64,000 nucleotides of DNA, taken from positions 3,286,001 to 3,350,000 of the forward strand of contig NZ_VFMS01000001.1 in the NCBI RefSeq assembly GCF_006715165.1. The letters run 5' to 3'. Shown here one piece after another: positions 35,375 to 42,832 of this stretch; position 1 is the first letter of the stretch, and each line of letters opens with the position of its first letter. Position numbers and translations under genes: made by a program. This DNA comes from Arthrobacter sp. SLBN-122 (GTDB lineage: Bacteria > Actinomycetota > Actinomycetes > Actinomycetales > Micrococcaceae). The notes below the pieces were generated by a model. It was not told where the DNA came from and ran no database searches. It saw only the letters and a list, made by a program, of their open reading frames with translations.

Positions 35375-36280
35375 ATGTGTAATTCCTCTATTCCCGCCGC
35401 CTACCGGGTGCCAGCCGAAGAGGGCCTGCCGGACCCGCACGCCCCGCGCCGGAAGGATTTCCCGCCCGCACCCGAGCCCCTGCCGGTGCCGGTCATGGAC
35501 AACCACACCCACCTGGATTTCCCGGAAGGAAAGGGTCCCGCAGGGATCAAGGCTGCGCTGGATGCGGCGGCGGCCGTGGGGGTCCAGGGCGCCGTCCAGG
35601 TGGGCTGCGATTTGGAATCCTCGCGGTTCACTGTAGAGGCTGTGGACCAGGACGAACGGCTGCTGGGGGCTGTGGCCCTGCATCCCAATGATGCTCCGCA
35701 CTATGCGGACCGGGGTGAACTGGAAACGGCCCTCGCCGAGATCGAACGACTGGCGGCGCATCCCCGGATCCGGGCCATCGGCGAGACCGGACTGGACTTC
35801 TACCGCACCCACGGTGAAGGACTGCGCCACCAGGAGTACTCGTTCCGCCGGCACATCGACATCGCCAAACGCCTGGACCTCACCCTCCAGATCCACGACC
35901 GGGACGCGCACGGCGACGTGGTGCGGGTGCTCCAGGAAGAGGGGGCACCTGACAGGGTGGTGTTCCACTGCTTCTCCGGAGACGAGGACCTCGCAAAAAC
36001 CTGTAACGAACAGGGCTGGTGGATGTCCTTTGCCGGCACGCTGACGTTCAGGAACGCCACCAACCTGCGCGCTGCGCTGGCCGTGGCGGAGCGGCAGCTC
36101 ATCATGGTGGAAACGGACGCGCCCTTCCTGACCCCGCACCCGCACAGGGGACGTCCGAACGCCAGTTACATGGTCCCGTACACGGTCCGGAGCATGGCAG
36201 AATTGACAGGCTCCGACCTCGCCGGGCTGTGCACCGCAATCAGCGAAAACACCGTGCGGGCATACGGTTCCTGGGCCTGA
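35375..36280 (+). CDS. tatD: TatD-family metal-dependent DNase
   Basis: 301 residues, TIM-barrel amidohydrolase fold. Metal ligands are seen as DNHTHLDF (about 41-48), GETGLDFYR with the bridging Glu, QIHDRDAHGD, VFHCFSGD and VETDAPFLTPHPHRG. TatD enzymes are 3'-5' exonucleases in DNA repair. A 40-residue Pro-rich extension precedes the barrel. The order tatD-rpf-rsmA-ispE is conserved in actinobacteria (remembered). Confidence 0.93.
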   Translation: MCNSSIPAAYRVPAEEGLPDPHAPRRKDFPPAPEPLPVPVMDNHTHLDFPEGKGPAGIKAALDAAAAVGVQGAVQVGCDLESSRFTVEAVDQDERLLGAVALHPNDAPHYADRGELETALAEIERLAAHPRIRAIGETGLDFYRTHGEGLRHQEYSFRRHIDIAKRLDLTLQIHDRDAHGDVVRVLQEEGAPDRVVFHCFSGDEDLAKTCNEQGWWMSFAGTLTFRNATNLRAALAVAERQLIMVETDAPFLTPHPHRGRPNASYMVPYTVRSMAELTGSDLAGLCTAISENTVRAYGSWA

Positions 36281-36329
36281 CCTGCACCCCCGCCTTGGCC
36301 CATAAATGCATATCTGGTATGCAAAAATT

Positions 36330-36359
36330 TTGGCCGCTTTATAACGCTACGGTTACAAT
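36330..36359 (+). promoter_or_regulatory. Predicted promoter for rpf
   Basis: TTGGCC (36330-36335), 18-bp spacer, TACAAT (36354-36359) in an AT-rich patch after tatD. It predicts a leader of nearly 200 nt before the GTG at 36562. Confidence 0.5.
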
Positions 36360-36475
36360 GGTTAATTATTAGCCGGGGTCGGGGAAGGCCAACGGGTAAT
36401 TTCACTCCAAGTGCAGCCGGCCCGGCCTGTCCAGAATCCGGCCATGCCGCTGCGCGGAGTGTGGCGGCGCACTGG

Positions 36476-36538
36476 TGCCCGGACTGTCCTTTTCAAGGTT
36501 GCTCCGGGCATTTTATTGCGCGTTTCCCCGTGCCCGGA
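36476..36538 (+). promoter_or_regulatory. Candidate transcription attenuator/riboswitch expression platform in the rpf leader
   Basis: TGCCCGGA (36476-36483) pairs with TCCGGGCA (36503-36510), with an inner CCTT/AAGG pair, and is followed at once by TTTTATT: an intrinsic terminator inside a leader. The same octamer TGCCCGGA recurs at 36531-36538 and can pair with TCCGGGCA instead, which would break the terminator. This is the layout of a terminator/antiterminator switch. What it senses is not visible. Actinobacterial rpf genes are known to carry c-di-AMP (ydaO) riboswitches, but I do not see that aptamer's conserved motifs here. Confidence 0.5.
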
Positions 36539-36561
36539 TGGACCGAGAGTTACGGGCAATC

Positions 36562-37731
36562 GTGGTCAAGTTCTTCACATCGGACGGCAAGTTCAGCTAT
36601 ATCAAGGTTGGCGCGCAGCTGCTGGTGCTTTGCGGCCTGGTCGCGGGCCTCGTAGCCTTCGTGGGCAATAACAAAACAGTCACGCTCAACGTGGACGGCA
36701 AAGCGTCGTCCGTGCAGTCCTTTGGCGGAACAGTGGAGCAGGTGGTCAAGAGCGCCAACCTGGAACTGAAGCCCGGCGACCGCGTATCGCCCTCCCTTGA
36801 CGCGACCGTCCAGAACGGCACCGTCATCAACATCAACCAGGCCAAGGAAGTCAAGGTCAGCCTTGACGGGGCTGAAAAGACGGTCAACACCACGGCCCAG
36901 GATGTCGAAGACCTGGTGACCGAACTCGGCGTCGCCAGTGCCTCGTCCGTTTCGGCGCCCAAGGATGCCACACTCTCGCTGGCCGGTTCCTACGTTTCGA
37001 TTTCCACCCCCAAGACCGTCAGCATCGTGGCCGACGGCAAGGTGAACACAGCCACCACTACTGCCCTTACCGTTGGCAAGGTCCTGGAGGATTCCGGCGT
37101 GACCCTCGGCGCCAACGACCGCACCTCGCAGCCGGCCAACGCCAACGTGGTGAACAACATGGTCATCAAGGTGTCCAGGGTGGACACCAGCCAGACGGCC
37201 GTCACCAGTCAAGAAGTCCCCTTCGAGACCGTTACCGCCGAAAGTGCGGACATGCTCAAGGGAGAGAAGGAAGTGACCCAGGCAGGGGCTGCCGGCAAGC
37301 TTGAGCGGACCTTCAAGCTGGTGCTCGTCGACGGACGTGAAGCCTCCCGCACCCTGGTCTCAGAGAACGTGGCCGTGCAGCCCGTCACCGAGAAGGTCAC
37401 CGTCGGCACCAAAGCCAAGCCTGCTCCGCAGGCGGCACCTGCGGCACCTGCCGGCGCCAACACCGGGGCGGCAGCACCGGCCATGATGAACGAAGCCATG
37501 TGGGACAAGATTGCCCAGTGTGAATCCACTGGGAACTGGAGCATCAACAGTGGCAACGGCTACTACGGCGGCCTCCAGTTCGACATCCGCACCTGGATCG
37601 GAGCCGGCGGCGGTGCCTACGCCCCCAACGCCAGCCTGGCCACCAAGGCGCAGCAGATCGACATCGCCAACCGCGTTTACGCGCAGCGCGGACTGTCCCC
37701 TTGGGGCTGCGGCTGGGCAGCAACCAGCTGA
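36562..37731 (+). CDS. rpf: Resuscitation-promoting factor (muralytic), DUF348/G5 type
   Basis: 389 residues. A membrane/signal segment (VGAQLLVLCGLVAGLVAFVG) is followed by three DUF348 repeats (about 38-200), a G5 domain (about 205-285), a Pro/Ala linker and the C-terminal Rpf lysozyme-like domain (about 309-389). The catalytic Glu is in AQCESTGNW (near residue 321) and the disulfide partner in SPWGCGWA. Rpf cleaves peptidoglycan and wakes dormant cells. GTG 36562 begins the conserved VVKFFTSDGKFSYIKVG region. ATG 36538 is in frame and overlaps the putative antiterminator helix; the frame is open to 36475. A 21-bp-stem terminator follows. Confidence 0.93.
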   Translation: MVKFFTSDGKFSYIKVGAQLLVLCGLVAGLVAFVGNNKTVTLNVDGKASSVQSFGGTVEQVVKSANLELKPGDRVSPSLDATVQNGTVININQAKEVKVSLDGAEKTVNTTAQDVEDLVTELGVASASSVSAPKDATLSLAGSYVSISTPKTVSIVADGKVNTATTTALTVGKVLEDSGVTLGANDRTSQPANANVVNNMVIKVSRVDTSQTAVTSQEVPFETVTAESADMLKGEKEVTQAGAAGKLERTFKLVLVDGREASRTLVSENVAVQPVTEKVTVGTKAKPAPQAAPAAPAGANTGAAAPAMMNEAMWDKIAQCESTGNWSINSGNGYYGGLQFDIRTWIGAGGGAYAPNASLATKAQQIDIANRVYAQRGLSPWGCGWAATS

Positions 37732-37753
37732 TCCACAGGCCAAACGCATACTG

Positions 37754-37800
37754 AACGGCTGTGGCCGGGCCCGGTTACTCCGGGCCCGGCCACAGCCGTT
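37754..37800 (+). terminator. Very strong hairpin after rpf
   Basis: A perfect 21-bp stem (37754-37774 with 37780-37800) around the 5-nt loop TTACT. There is no U-tract (AATCC follows), yet it sits between rpf and the next promoter. Confidence 0.75.
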
Positions 37801-37830
37801 AATCCGGCAGGGCAGGGGTGCCGCGCGGGA

Positions 37831-37836
37831 TAGGAT
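37831..37836 (+). promoter_or_regulatory. Leaderless -10 box for rsmA-ispE
   Basis: TAGGAT, 6 nt, then GTG 37843. Confidence 0.6.
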
Positions 37837-37842
37837 ACCTAG

Positions 37843-38715
37843 GTGACTGAACCGATCCCCGCCGCGCCTGCACCGTTGTTCGGTGCCTCCGACATACGCC
37901 GGATGGCAGAGGAAATCGGCATCAGGCCCACCAAGACCCTTGGCCAGAACTTTGTGATCGACGGCAACACCATCCGGCGGATTGTGGCCGCAGCAGGCGT
38001 GGGCCCGGACGAAACGGTGCTTGAGGTCGGTCCGGGGCTGGGGTCGCTCACCCTGGGGCTGCTTGACGCGGCAGCGGCAGTTGTCGCCGTCGAAATCGAT
38101 CCCGTCCTTGCCGCGAAGCTTCCGGAAACCGTGCAGGAATGGCGGCCGGCCGCCGTCGACAACTTCCACCTGGTCCACGCCGATGCCATGAAGGTCACCG
38201 AGCTGCCGGTGGAGCCCACGGCCCTCGTAGCCAACCTGCCCTACAATGTGGCGGTTCCGGTGGTGCTGCACCTGTTGCAGCACTTCCCCAGCCTGCGCCA
38301 CGGCCTGGTGATGGTGCAGGACGAAGTGGCTGACCGGCTGGCCGCCGGCCCGGGCTCCAAAACCTACGGTGTGCCGTCGGTCAAGGCAGCCTGGTACAGC
38401 CAGATGCGCAAGGCCGGCGTGATCGGCATGAACGTTTTTTGGCCGGCCCCGAAAATCCATTCCGGGCTGGTGGCCTTTACCCGCCGCGAACCGCCGGCAA
38501 CCACCGCCACCCGGGAGCAGGTGTTCGCCGTGGTGGACGCGGCGTTTGCCCAGCGCCGCAAGACGCTCCGGGCCGCTCTGGCGGGCTGGGCCGGGGGAGC
38601 CCCGGAAGCGGAGCGCTGCCTCCTGGCAGCCGGCGTCGACCCCACCGCCCGCGGCGAGGTCATCGACATTGCCGCCTTCGCCAGGATCGCTGAAGCAAGG
38701 GAAAACCGCCCGTGA
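37843..38715 (+). CDS. rsmA: 16S rRNA (adenine1518/1519-N6)-dimethyltransferase
   Basis: 290 residues (KsgA). It dimethylates two adenines near the 3' end of 16S rRNA during small-subunit maturation. [15 protein letters not shown] opens the SAM domain, [16 protein letters not shown] is motif I, and [17 protein letters not shown] carries the NLPY catalytic motif. [14 protein letters not shown] and [11 protein letters not shown] follow. Start GTG at 37843. The stop overlaps the ispE start (GTGA). Confidence 0.96.
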   Translation: MTEPIPAAPAPLFGASDIRRMAEEIGIRPTKTLGQNFVIDGNTIRRIVAAAGVGPDETVLEVGPGLGSLTLGLLDAAAAVVAVEIDPVLAAKLPETVQEWRPAAVDNFHLVHADAMKVTELPVEPTALVANLPYNVAVPVVLHLLQHFPSLRHGLVMVQDEVADRLAAGPGSKTYGVPSVKAAWYSQMRKAGVIGMNVFWPAPKIHSGLVAFTRREPPATTATREQVFAVVDAAFAQRRKTLRAALAGWAGGAPEAERCLLAAGVDPTARGEVIDIAAFARIAEARENRP

Positions 38716-39689
38716 GCGCGGGACTTGAAAGGACAGGCAGGGGGCGGTTCGCCGCCAGGACGGTCCGGGTCAAGGCGCCCGGCAAAGTCAATGTCTCCCT
38801 GGCCGTAGGCCCGCTCCGGCCCGATGGCTACCACTCCGTTGCCAGCGTCTATCTCGCCGTGTCCCTCTACGAGGAAGTGGCGGCGACCAGTACAGCTGCC
38901 CCCGGCATCACCATCAGCCTCAGCCCTGACAGCACTCTGGACCTCGACGCCGTCGACATCCCCCTGGACGGCAACAACCTGGCCTATAAGGCGGCCGCCA
39001 TCATGGCCGACGTTTCCGAGCACGCGACGGGCGTGCACTTGGAAATCACCAAGCGTGTTCCGGTGGCCGGCGGGATGGGCGGCGGCTCCGCCGACGCCGC
39101 TGCCACGCTCCTGGCCTGCGACGCACTCTGGAACAGCGGGCTGTCACGGGAGGAACTGGCGCACCTGGCATCCGAGCTGGGGGCAGACGTCCCCTTCTCG
39201 CTCCTGGGCGGGACCGCCGTCGGGCTGGGCCTCGGCGATGAGCTGTCCCCGGCGCTGGCCAAGGCGCAGACCCACTGGGTGCTGGTGGTGGCCGCTTACG
39301 GCCTGTCCACCCCGGAGGTGTACCGGACACTGGACCGGTTGCGGGCGTCCGAAGGGGTCGACGCGGGTGAGCCCACCGGCGTGGATCCGCAGATCCTGAC
39401 GGCCCTGCGGGGCGGGGACGCCGAATCGTTGAGCCGGGTGTTGGTCAACGACCTTCAAAGGGCTTCCATTGAATTGTCGCCCGCCCTGCGCGATACGCTG
39501 GGAATTGGCGAATCCCATGGGGCCATCGCGGGAATCGTTTCCGGTTCCGGTCCCACCGTGGCTTTGCTGGCTGATGACTCCGTTGCGGCGGAGGCGATGG
39601 CGGAGGACCTGCGGCACTACGGGCTGACAGCCCTCCCCGTCCACGGCCCGGTCCCGGGTGCGCGCATCATCTCTGACACCCTCCTTTAA
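38712..39689 (+). CDS. ispE: 4-(cytidine 5'-diphospho)-2-C-methyl-D-erythritol kinase
   Basis: 325 residues, GHMP kinase of the non-mevalonate isoprenoid pathway. [20 protein letters not shown] is motif 1 with the catalytic Asp/Lys region, [20 protein letters not shown] the ATP loop, and [16 protein letters not shown] motif 3. The start GTG overlaps the rsmA stop by 4 bp, giving translational coupling. It supports polyprenyl carriers used by the envelope enzymes in this window. Confidence 0.96.
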   Translation: MSAGLERTGRGRFAARTVRVKAPGKVNVSLAVGPLRPDGYHSVASVYLAVSLYEEVAATSTAAPGITISLSPDSTLDLDAVDIPLDGNNLAYKAAAIMADVSEHATGVHLEITKRVPVAGGMGGGSADAAATLLACDALWNSGLSREELAHLASELGADVPFSLLGGTAVGLGLGDELSPALAKAQTHWVLVVAAYGLSTPEVYRTLDRLRASEGVDAGEPTGVDPQILTALRGGDAESLSRVLVNDLQRASIELSPALRDTLGIGESHGAIAGIVSGSGPTVALLADDSVAAEAMAEDLRHYGLTALPVHGPVPGARIISDTLL

Positions 39690-39722
39690 AACGTACAGTC
39701 CGGCAGCAGAAAGCAGTTCCCT

Positions 39723-41549
39723 TTGGCACACCTTCTTGGCGGCGAGAACCTCACGGTTTCCTACGCAACCCGCACCGTCCTGGACGGCATCACCCTGGGA
39801 CTGGAGGAGGGGGACCGGATTGGCATGGTGGGCCGCAACGGTGACGGCAAGTCCACCCTGATGCGGCTGCTGGCCCTGCGCTCCACCCCGGATTCCGGCC
39901 GGGTCACCAAACGCGGTGACGTCAACGTGGGGTATTTGGACCAGGGCGACGTGCTCGACGGCGACCTCACAGTGGGTGCCGCCATCGTGGGGGACCAGGC
40001 TGACTATGAATGGGCGCGGAACCCGCAGATCCGCGAAATCATGGGCGGCCTGGTGTCGGACGTCGACTGGCACGCCAACGTCCACGCCCTCTCCGGCGGC
40101 CAGAAGCGGCGCGTGGCCCTGGCCAAGCTGCTGATCGAGGACCACGACGTCATCATGCTGGACGAGCCCACCAACCACCTCGATGTCGAGGGCGTGGCCT
40201 GGCTTGCCCGGCACCTGAAGACGCGCTGGCGCGCCAACCAGGGCGCCTTCCTGGTGGTCACCCACGACCGCTGGTTCCTGGACGAAGTCTGCACCAAGAC
40301 CTGGGAGGTGCACGACGGGATCGTGGACCCGTTCGAAGGCGGCTACGCGGCTTACGTCCTGGCCCGCGCCGAACGCGACCGGATGGCGTCCGTGGTGGAA
40401 GGCAAGCGCCAGCAGCTGGTCAAGAAGGAGCTCGCCTGGCTGCGCCGGGGCGCTCCGGCCCGCACTGCCAAGCCGAAGTTCCGGATCGAGGCCGCCAACG
40501 CGCTCATCGCTGACGTTCCCGCTCCGCGTGACTCTATGGCCTTGAGCAGGATGGCCACGGCCCGCCAGGGCAAGGATGTGCTGGACCTGGAGCACGTATC
40601 CCTCAACTTCCAGGGCAGCGACGACGGCCGGAAGCTTTTCGACAACATCACCCTTCGCCTGGCCCCGGGGGAGCGCCTGGGCCTGGTGGGCGTGAACGGC
40701 GCCGGCAAGACCACCCTCCTGAAGCTGCTCAACGGCGAGATCACGCCCGAGGCCGGCAAGCTGAAGCGGGGAAAGACGGTGGTCACCGCCGTCCTCACCC
40801 AGGAAGTCAAGGAGCTCGACGACGTCGCCGACCTCCGCGTCATCGAAGTGATTGAGCGGGAAAAGCGTTCCTTCAACGTCGGCGGCAAGGAATTCAGCGC
40901 CGGCCAGCTGGTGGAGCAGCTCGGCTTCACCAACGAAAAGCAGTGGACGCCGGTCAGGGACCTGTCCGGTGGTGAGCGGCGCCGCCTGCAGCTCCTGCGC
41001 CTCCTGGTGGGGGAACCCAATGTGTTGATGCTTGACGAGCCCACCAACGACCTGGACACCGATACCCTCGCCGCCGTCGAGGACGTACTGGACGGCTGGC
41101 CCGGCACGCTGGTGGTGGTCAGCCACGACCGCTACCTGCTTGAACGCGTCACCGACCACCAGATGGCGCTGCTCGGCGACGGCAAGCTCCGCGGACTGCC
41201 CGGCGGCGTTGACCAGTACCTTGAACTGCGTGAAGCCGCCCTGGCCGGTTCCACCGTGACCGGCGGCGGAAACCCGGTGACCAGTGCAGGCGGAACCGCC
41301 GCAGGCACCGGGACGGGACCGTCCGAAGCCGAAAAACGGGACGCCCGCAAGGCCCTCAACAGGATCGAGCGGCAGCTCAAGAAGCTGGACCAGCAGGAGA
41401 AAAAGCTCCACGACGACATGGTCAAGAGCACGGAGCAGTCCGACTTCGACGCCCTCGCCGAACTGAACAGGCAGCTCAAGGACCTGGCCGACGAAAAGGA
41501 CACCCTGGAACTCGAATGGCTGGAGTCCTCCGAGCTTCTCGGCGACTGA
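39723..41549 (+). CDS. ABC-F family ATPase, Uup-like
   Basis: 608 residues with two ABC domains and no membrane region. Walker A motifs are GRNGDGKST (about 38-46) and GVNGAGKTT; signatures LSGGQKRRVALAKLL and LSGGERRRLQLLRLL; Walker B LDEPTNHLD and LDEPTNDLD. A charged linker lies between them. The C-terminal coiled coil (NRIERQLKKLDQQEKKLHDD and onward) is typical of Uup. ABC-F proteins act on the ribosome E site to relieve stalling. The start appears to be TTG 39723, with a weak AGAAAG upstream. It lies 33 bp after ispE. Confidence 0.92.
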   Translation: MAHLLGGENLTVSYATRTVLDGITLGLEEGDRIGMVGRNGDGKSTLMRLLALRSTPDSGRVTKRGDVNVGYLDQGDVLDGDLTVGAAIVGDQADYEWARNPQIREIMGGLVSDVDWHANVHALSGGQKRRVALAKLLIEDHDVIMLDEPTNHLDVEGVAWLARHLKTRWRANQGAFLVVTHDRWFLDEVCTKTWEVHDGIVDPFEGGYAAYVLARAERDRMASVVEGKRQQLVKKELAWLRRGAPARTAKPKFRIEAANALIADVPAPRDSMALSRMATARQGKDVLDLEHVSLNFQGSDDGRKLFDNITLRLAPGERLGLVGVNGAGKTTLLKLLNGEITPEAGKLKRGKTVVTAVLTQEVKELDDVADLRVIEVIEREKRSFNVGGKEFSAGQLVEQLGFTNEKQWTPVRDLSGGERRRLQLLRLLVGEPNVLMLDEPTNDLDTDTLAAVEDVLDGWPGTLVVVSHDRYLLERVTDHQMALLGDGKLRGLPGGVDQYLELREAALAGSTVTGGGNPVTSAGGTAAGTGTGPSEAEKRDARKALNRIERQLKKLDQQEKKLHDDMVKSTEQSDFDALAELNRQLKDLADEKDTLELEWLESSELLGD

Positions 41550-41899
41550 GCTTCTGCCTCTGGTTCCTGTGCCCGGCTTGGTGCCGGACGCCGGCCCTTC
41601 CGCGTCGCTTAGACACAGGGCATAGGGGACGCTTCGGTCGCTGGGCGACCTCCACGCCCTGACGCGCCGCGATGCGCGACTTTCCGAAGGCCCGGCTTCC
41701 GGAGTCCAGCGGCAACTGCCTGCGTCGTCGCCGACCTGAACGGAACGTCCGGCCCAAGTGGGGCAGGAGTCCTTCGTGTAGTCGCGCATCGCGGCGCATC
41801 GTGACGTGAAGGTCGCCCAGCGACCGGAACTTCACCTATGCGCTGTGTCTAAGCGACGGCGAAGGGCTCCTGCGCCGCAGAGGGAACCACGGCAACGCT
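41550..41899. other. 350-bp gap between the ABC-F gene and tetR, mostly a palindromic element
   Basis: No gene with family similarity is visible on either strand. Most of the gap is the 254-bp inverted repeat listed separately, and the flanks (41550-41603, 41858-41899) show no features. The flanking genes are convergent. Confidence 0.75.
41604..41857. repeat. 254-bp imperfect palindrome with 77-bp arms
   Basis: Left arm 41604-41680, right arm 41781-41857: equal length (77 bp) and, by eye, about 84 percent identical as inverted copies. The spacer is 100 bp. The ends are perfect (GTCGCTTAGACACAG outside, GCGCCGCGATGCGCGAC inside). Each arm carries its own hairpin GGTCGC-TGG-GCGACC. No transposase is present. 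Possible identities are a REP/BIME-like or MITE-like element, or a large bidirectional terminator. I see no second copy in this window. Confidence 0.8.
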
Positions 41900-42526
41900 T
41901 TAGGCCTCAGACTGCAGCTCCGGGTCCTTCTTGAGCCCGGTCAGGCCGTTCCAGGCGAGGTTGACCAGGTGCGCGGCGACAGTGTGCTTGTCCGGCTTGC
42001 GGCTGTCCTGCCACCACTGGCCGGTCATGGCCACCATGCCCACGAGCATCTGGGCGTACATGGCGCCGTCCTCGCCGCTGAGGCCGCGGCGCGAGAACTC
42101 TTCGGAGAGGATGTGTTCCACGCGGGCGGTGACGTGGGAGAGCAGGGTGGAGAAGGCGCCTTCAGGCTGGGACGGGGGAGCGTCGCGCATGAGGATCCGG
42201 AAGCCCTCGGTGCGTTCCTCGATATAGGTCAGCAGGGCCAGCGCGGCGCGTTCGACGAGGACGCGGGGTTTGGCTTCCTCGGTGAGGGCCGCGTTGATCG
42301 CGTCCAGGAGGATGTGGAATTCACAGTCCACCACCTCGGTGTACAGGCCTTCCTTGGAACCGAAGTGTTCGTAGATGACCGGCTTGGACACTCCGGCGCA
42401 GGCGGCGATTTCCTCGATGGTGGTACCGTCCAGGCCGCGGACGGCGAAAAGGCCGCGCCCGACGTCGATCAGCTGGCTTCGGCGCTGCAGGCCCGTCATC
42501 CGCATCCGCGGAAGGTTGTTGCTCAC
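41900..42526 (-). CDS. TetR-family transcriptional regulator
   Basis: 208 residues. The N-terminal helix-turn-helix is clear: RRSQLIDVGRGLFAVRGLDG, TTIEEIAACAGVSKPVIYEH, FGSKEGLYTEVV. The C-terminal ligand domain (about 75-200) is typical in size but gives no ligand clue. GTG 42526 is chosen from a CATGAT box 6 nt upstream; an ATG seven codons later is possible. It probably acts on genes elsewhere or on itself, since its neighbours are housekeeping genes. Confidence 0.92.
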   Translation of the reverse strand: MSNNLPRMRMTGLQRRSQLIDVGRGLFAVRGLDGTTIEEIAACAGVSKPVIYEHFGSKEGLYTEVVDCEFHILLDAINAALTEEAKPRVLVERAALALLTYIEERTEGFRILMRDAPPSQPEGAFSTLLSHVTARVEHILSEEFSRRGLSGEDGAMYAQMLVGMVAMTGQWWQDSRKPDKHTVAAHLVNLAWNGLTGLKKDPELQSEA

Positions 42527-42532
42527 CTTCCC

Positions 42533-42538
42533 ATCATG
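42533..42538 (-). promoter_or_regulatory. Possible leaderless -10 box for tetR
   Basis: CATGAT on the minus strand, 6 nt before GTG 42526. GGGAAG in between is adjacent to the start. Confidence 0.35.
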
Positions 42539-42658
42539 CCTCACCGCTGCCGGCGCAATTCCGCGGGCCGGCAGGAGCGGAATGGCACGTGTCGCGCGGC
42601 GGCCTGAACCCATGGCAAAATAGGGACTTGTGCCCGGGCCTCGAGTCTTTCGGCACGG

Positions 42659-42730
42659 TCCGCTCTGGTGTAACGGCAGCACCCCGGCCTTTGGAGCCGT
42701 GGAGTATAGGTTCGAATCCTATGGGCGGAA
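42659..42730 (+). tRNA. tRNA-Gln (anticodon TTG)
   Basis: 72 nt. Acceptor stem TCCGCTC/GGGCGGA (one T-G pair) with discriminator A; D-arm GTGT...AGCAC; anticodon loop CTTTGGA with TTG at 42691-42693; variable loop GGAGT; T-arm ATAGG-TTCGAAT-CCTAT. CCA is not encoded. The first pair of the anticodon stem looks mismatched (C-T). It reads CAA and CAG Gln codons. It is located 102 bp upstream of glmU, as I recall from other actinobacteria. Confidence 0.95.
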
Positions 42731-42832
42731 CTGCTGCGCAAAAGCGATCATGAGGATGGCACCCGGTGCCCGGCGGGCTGACCCGCAGGACGCCGCACAG
42801 CGCCAGCACAATCAAGCAAGGAGAGCCCGTAC

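Noticed and set aside
36360..36562. ydaO (c-di-AMP) riboswitch upstream of rpf
   Set aside because: Expected from rpf genes of other actinobacteria, but I could not find its conserved core by eye. Only the switch-like terminator is supported.
39144..41789. 881-codon open frame antisense to the ABC-F and ispE genes
   Set aside because: High GC produces long open frames opposite real genes. It shows no family similarity and lies over a clear two-domain ABC-F protein.
41604..41857. Insertion sequence or transposon
   Set aside because: Large inverted arms are present, but there is no transposase, and the 100-bp spacer cannot encode one. Kept as a repeat element only.
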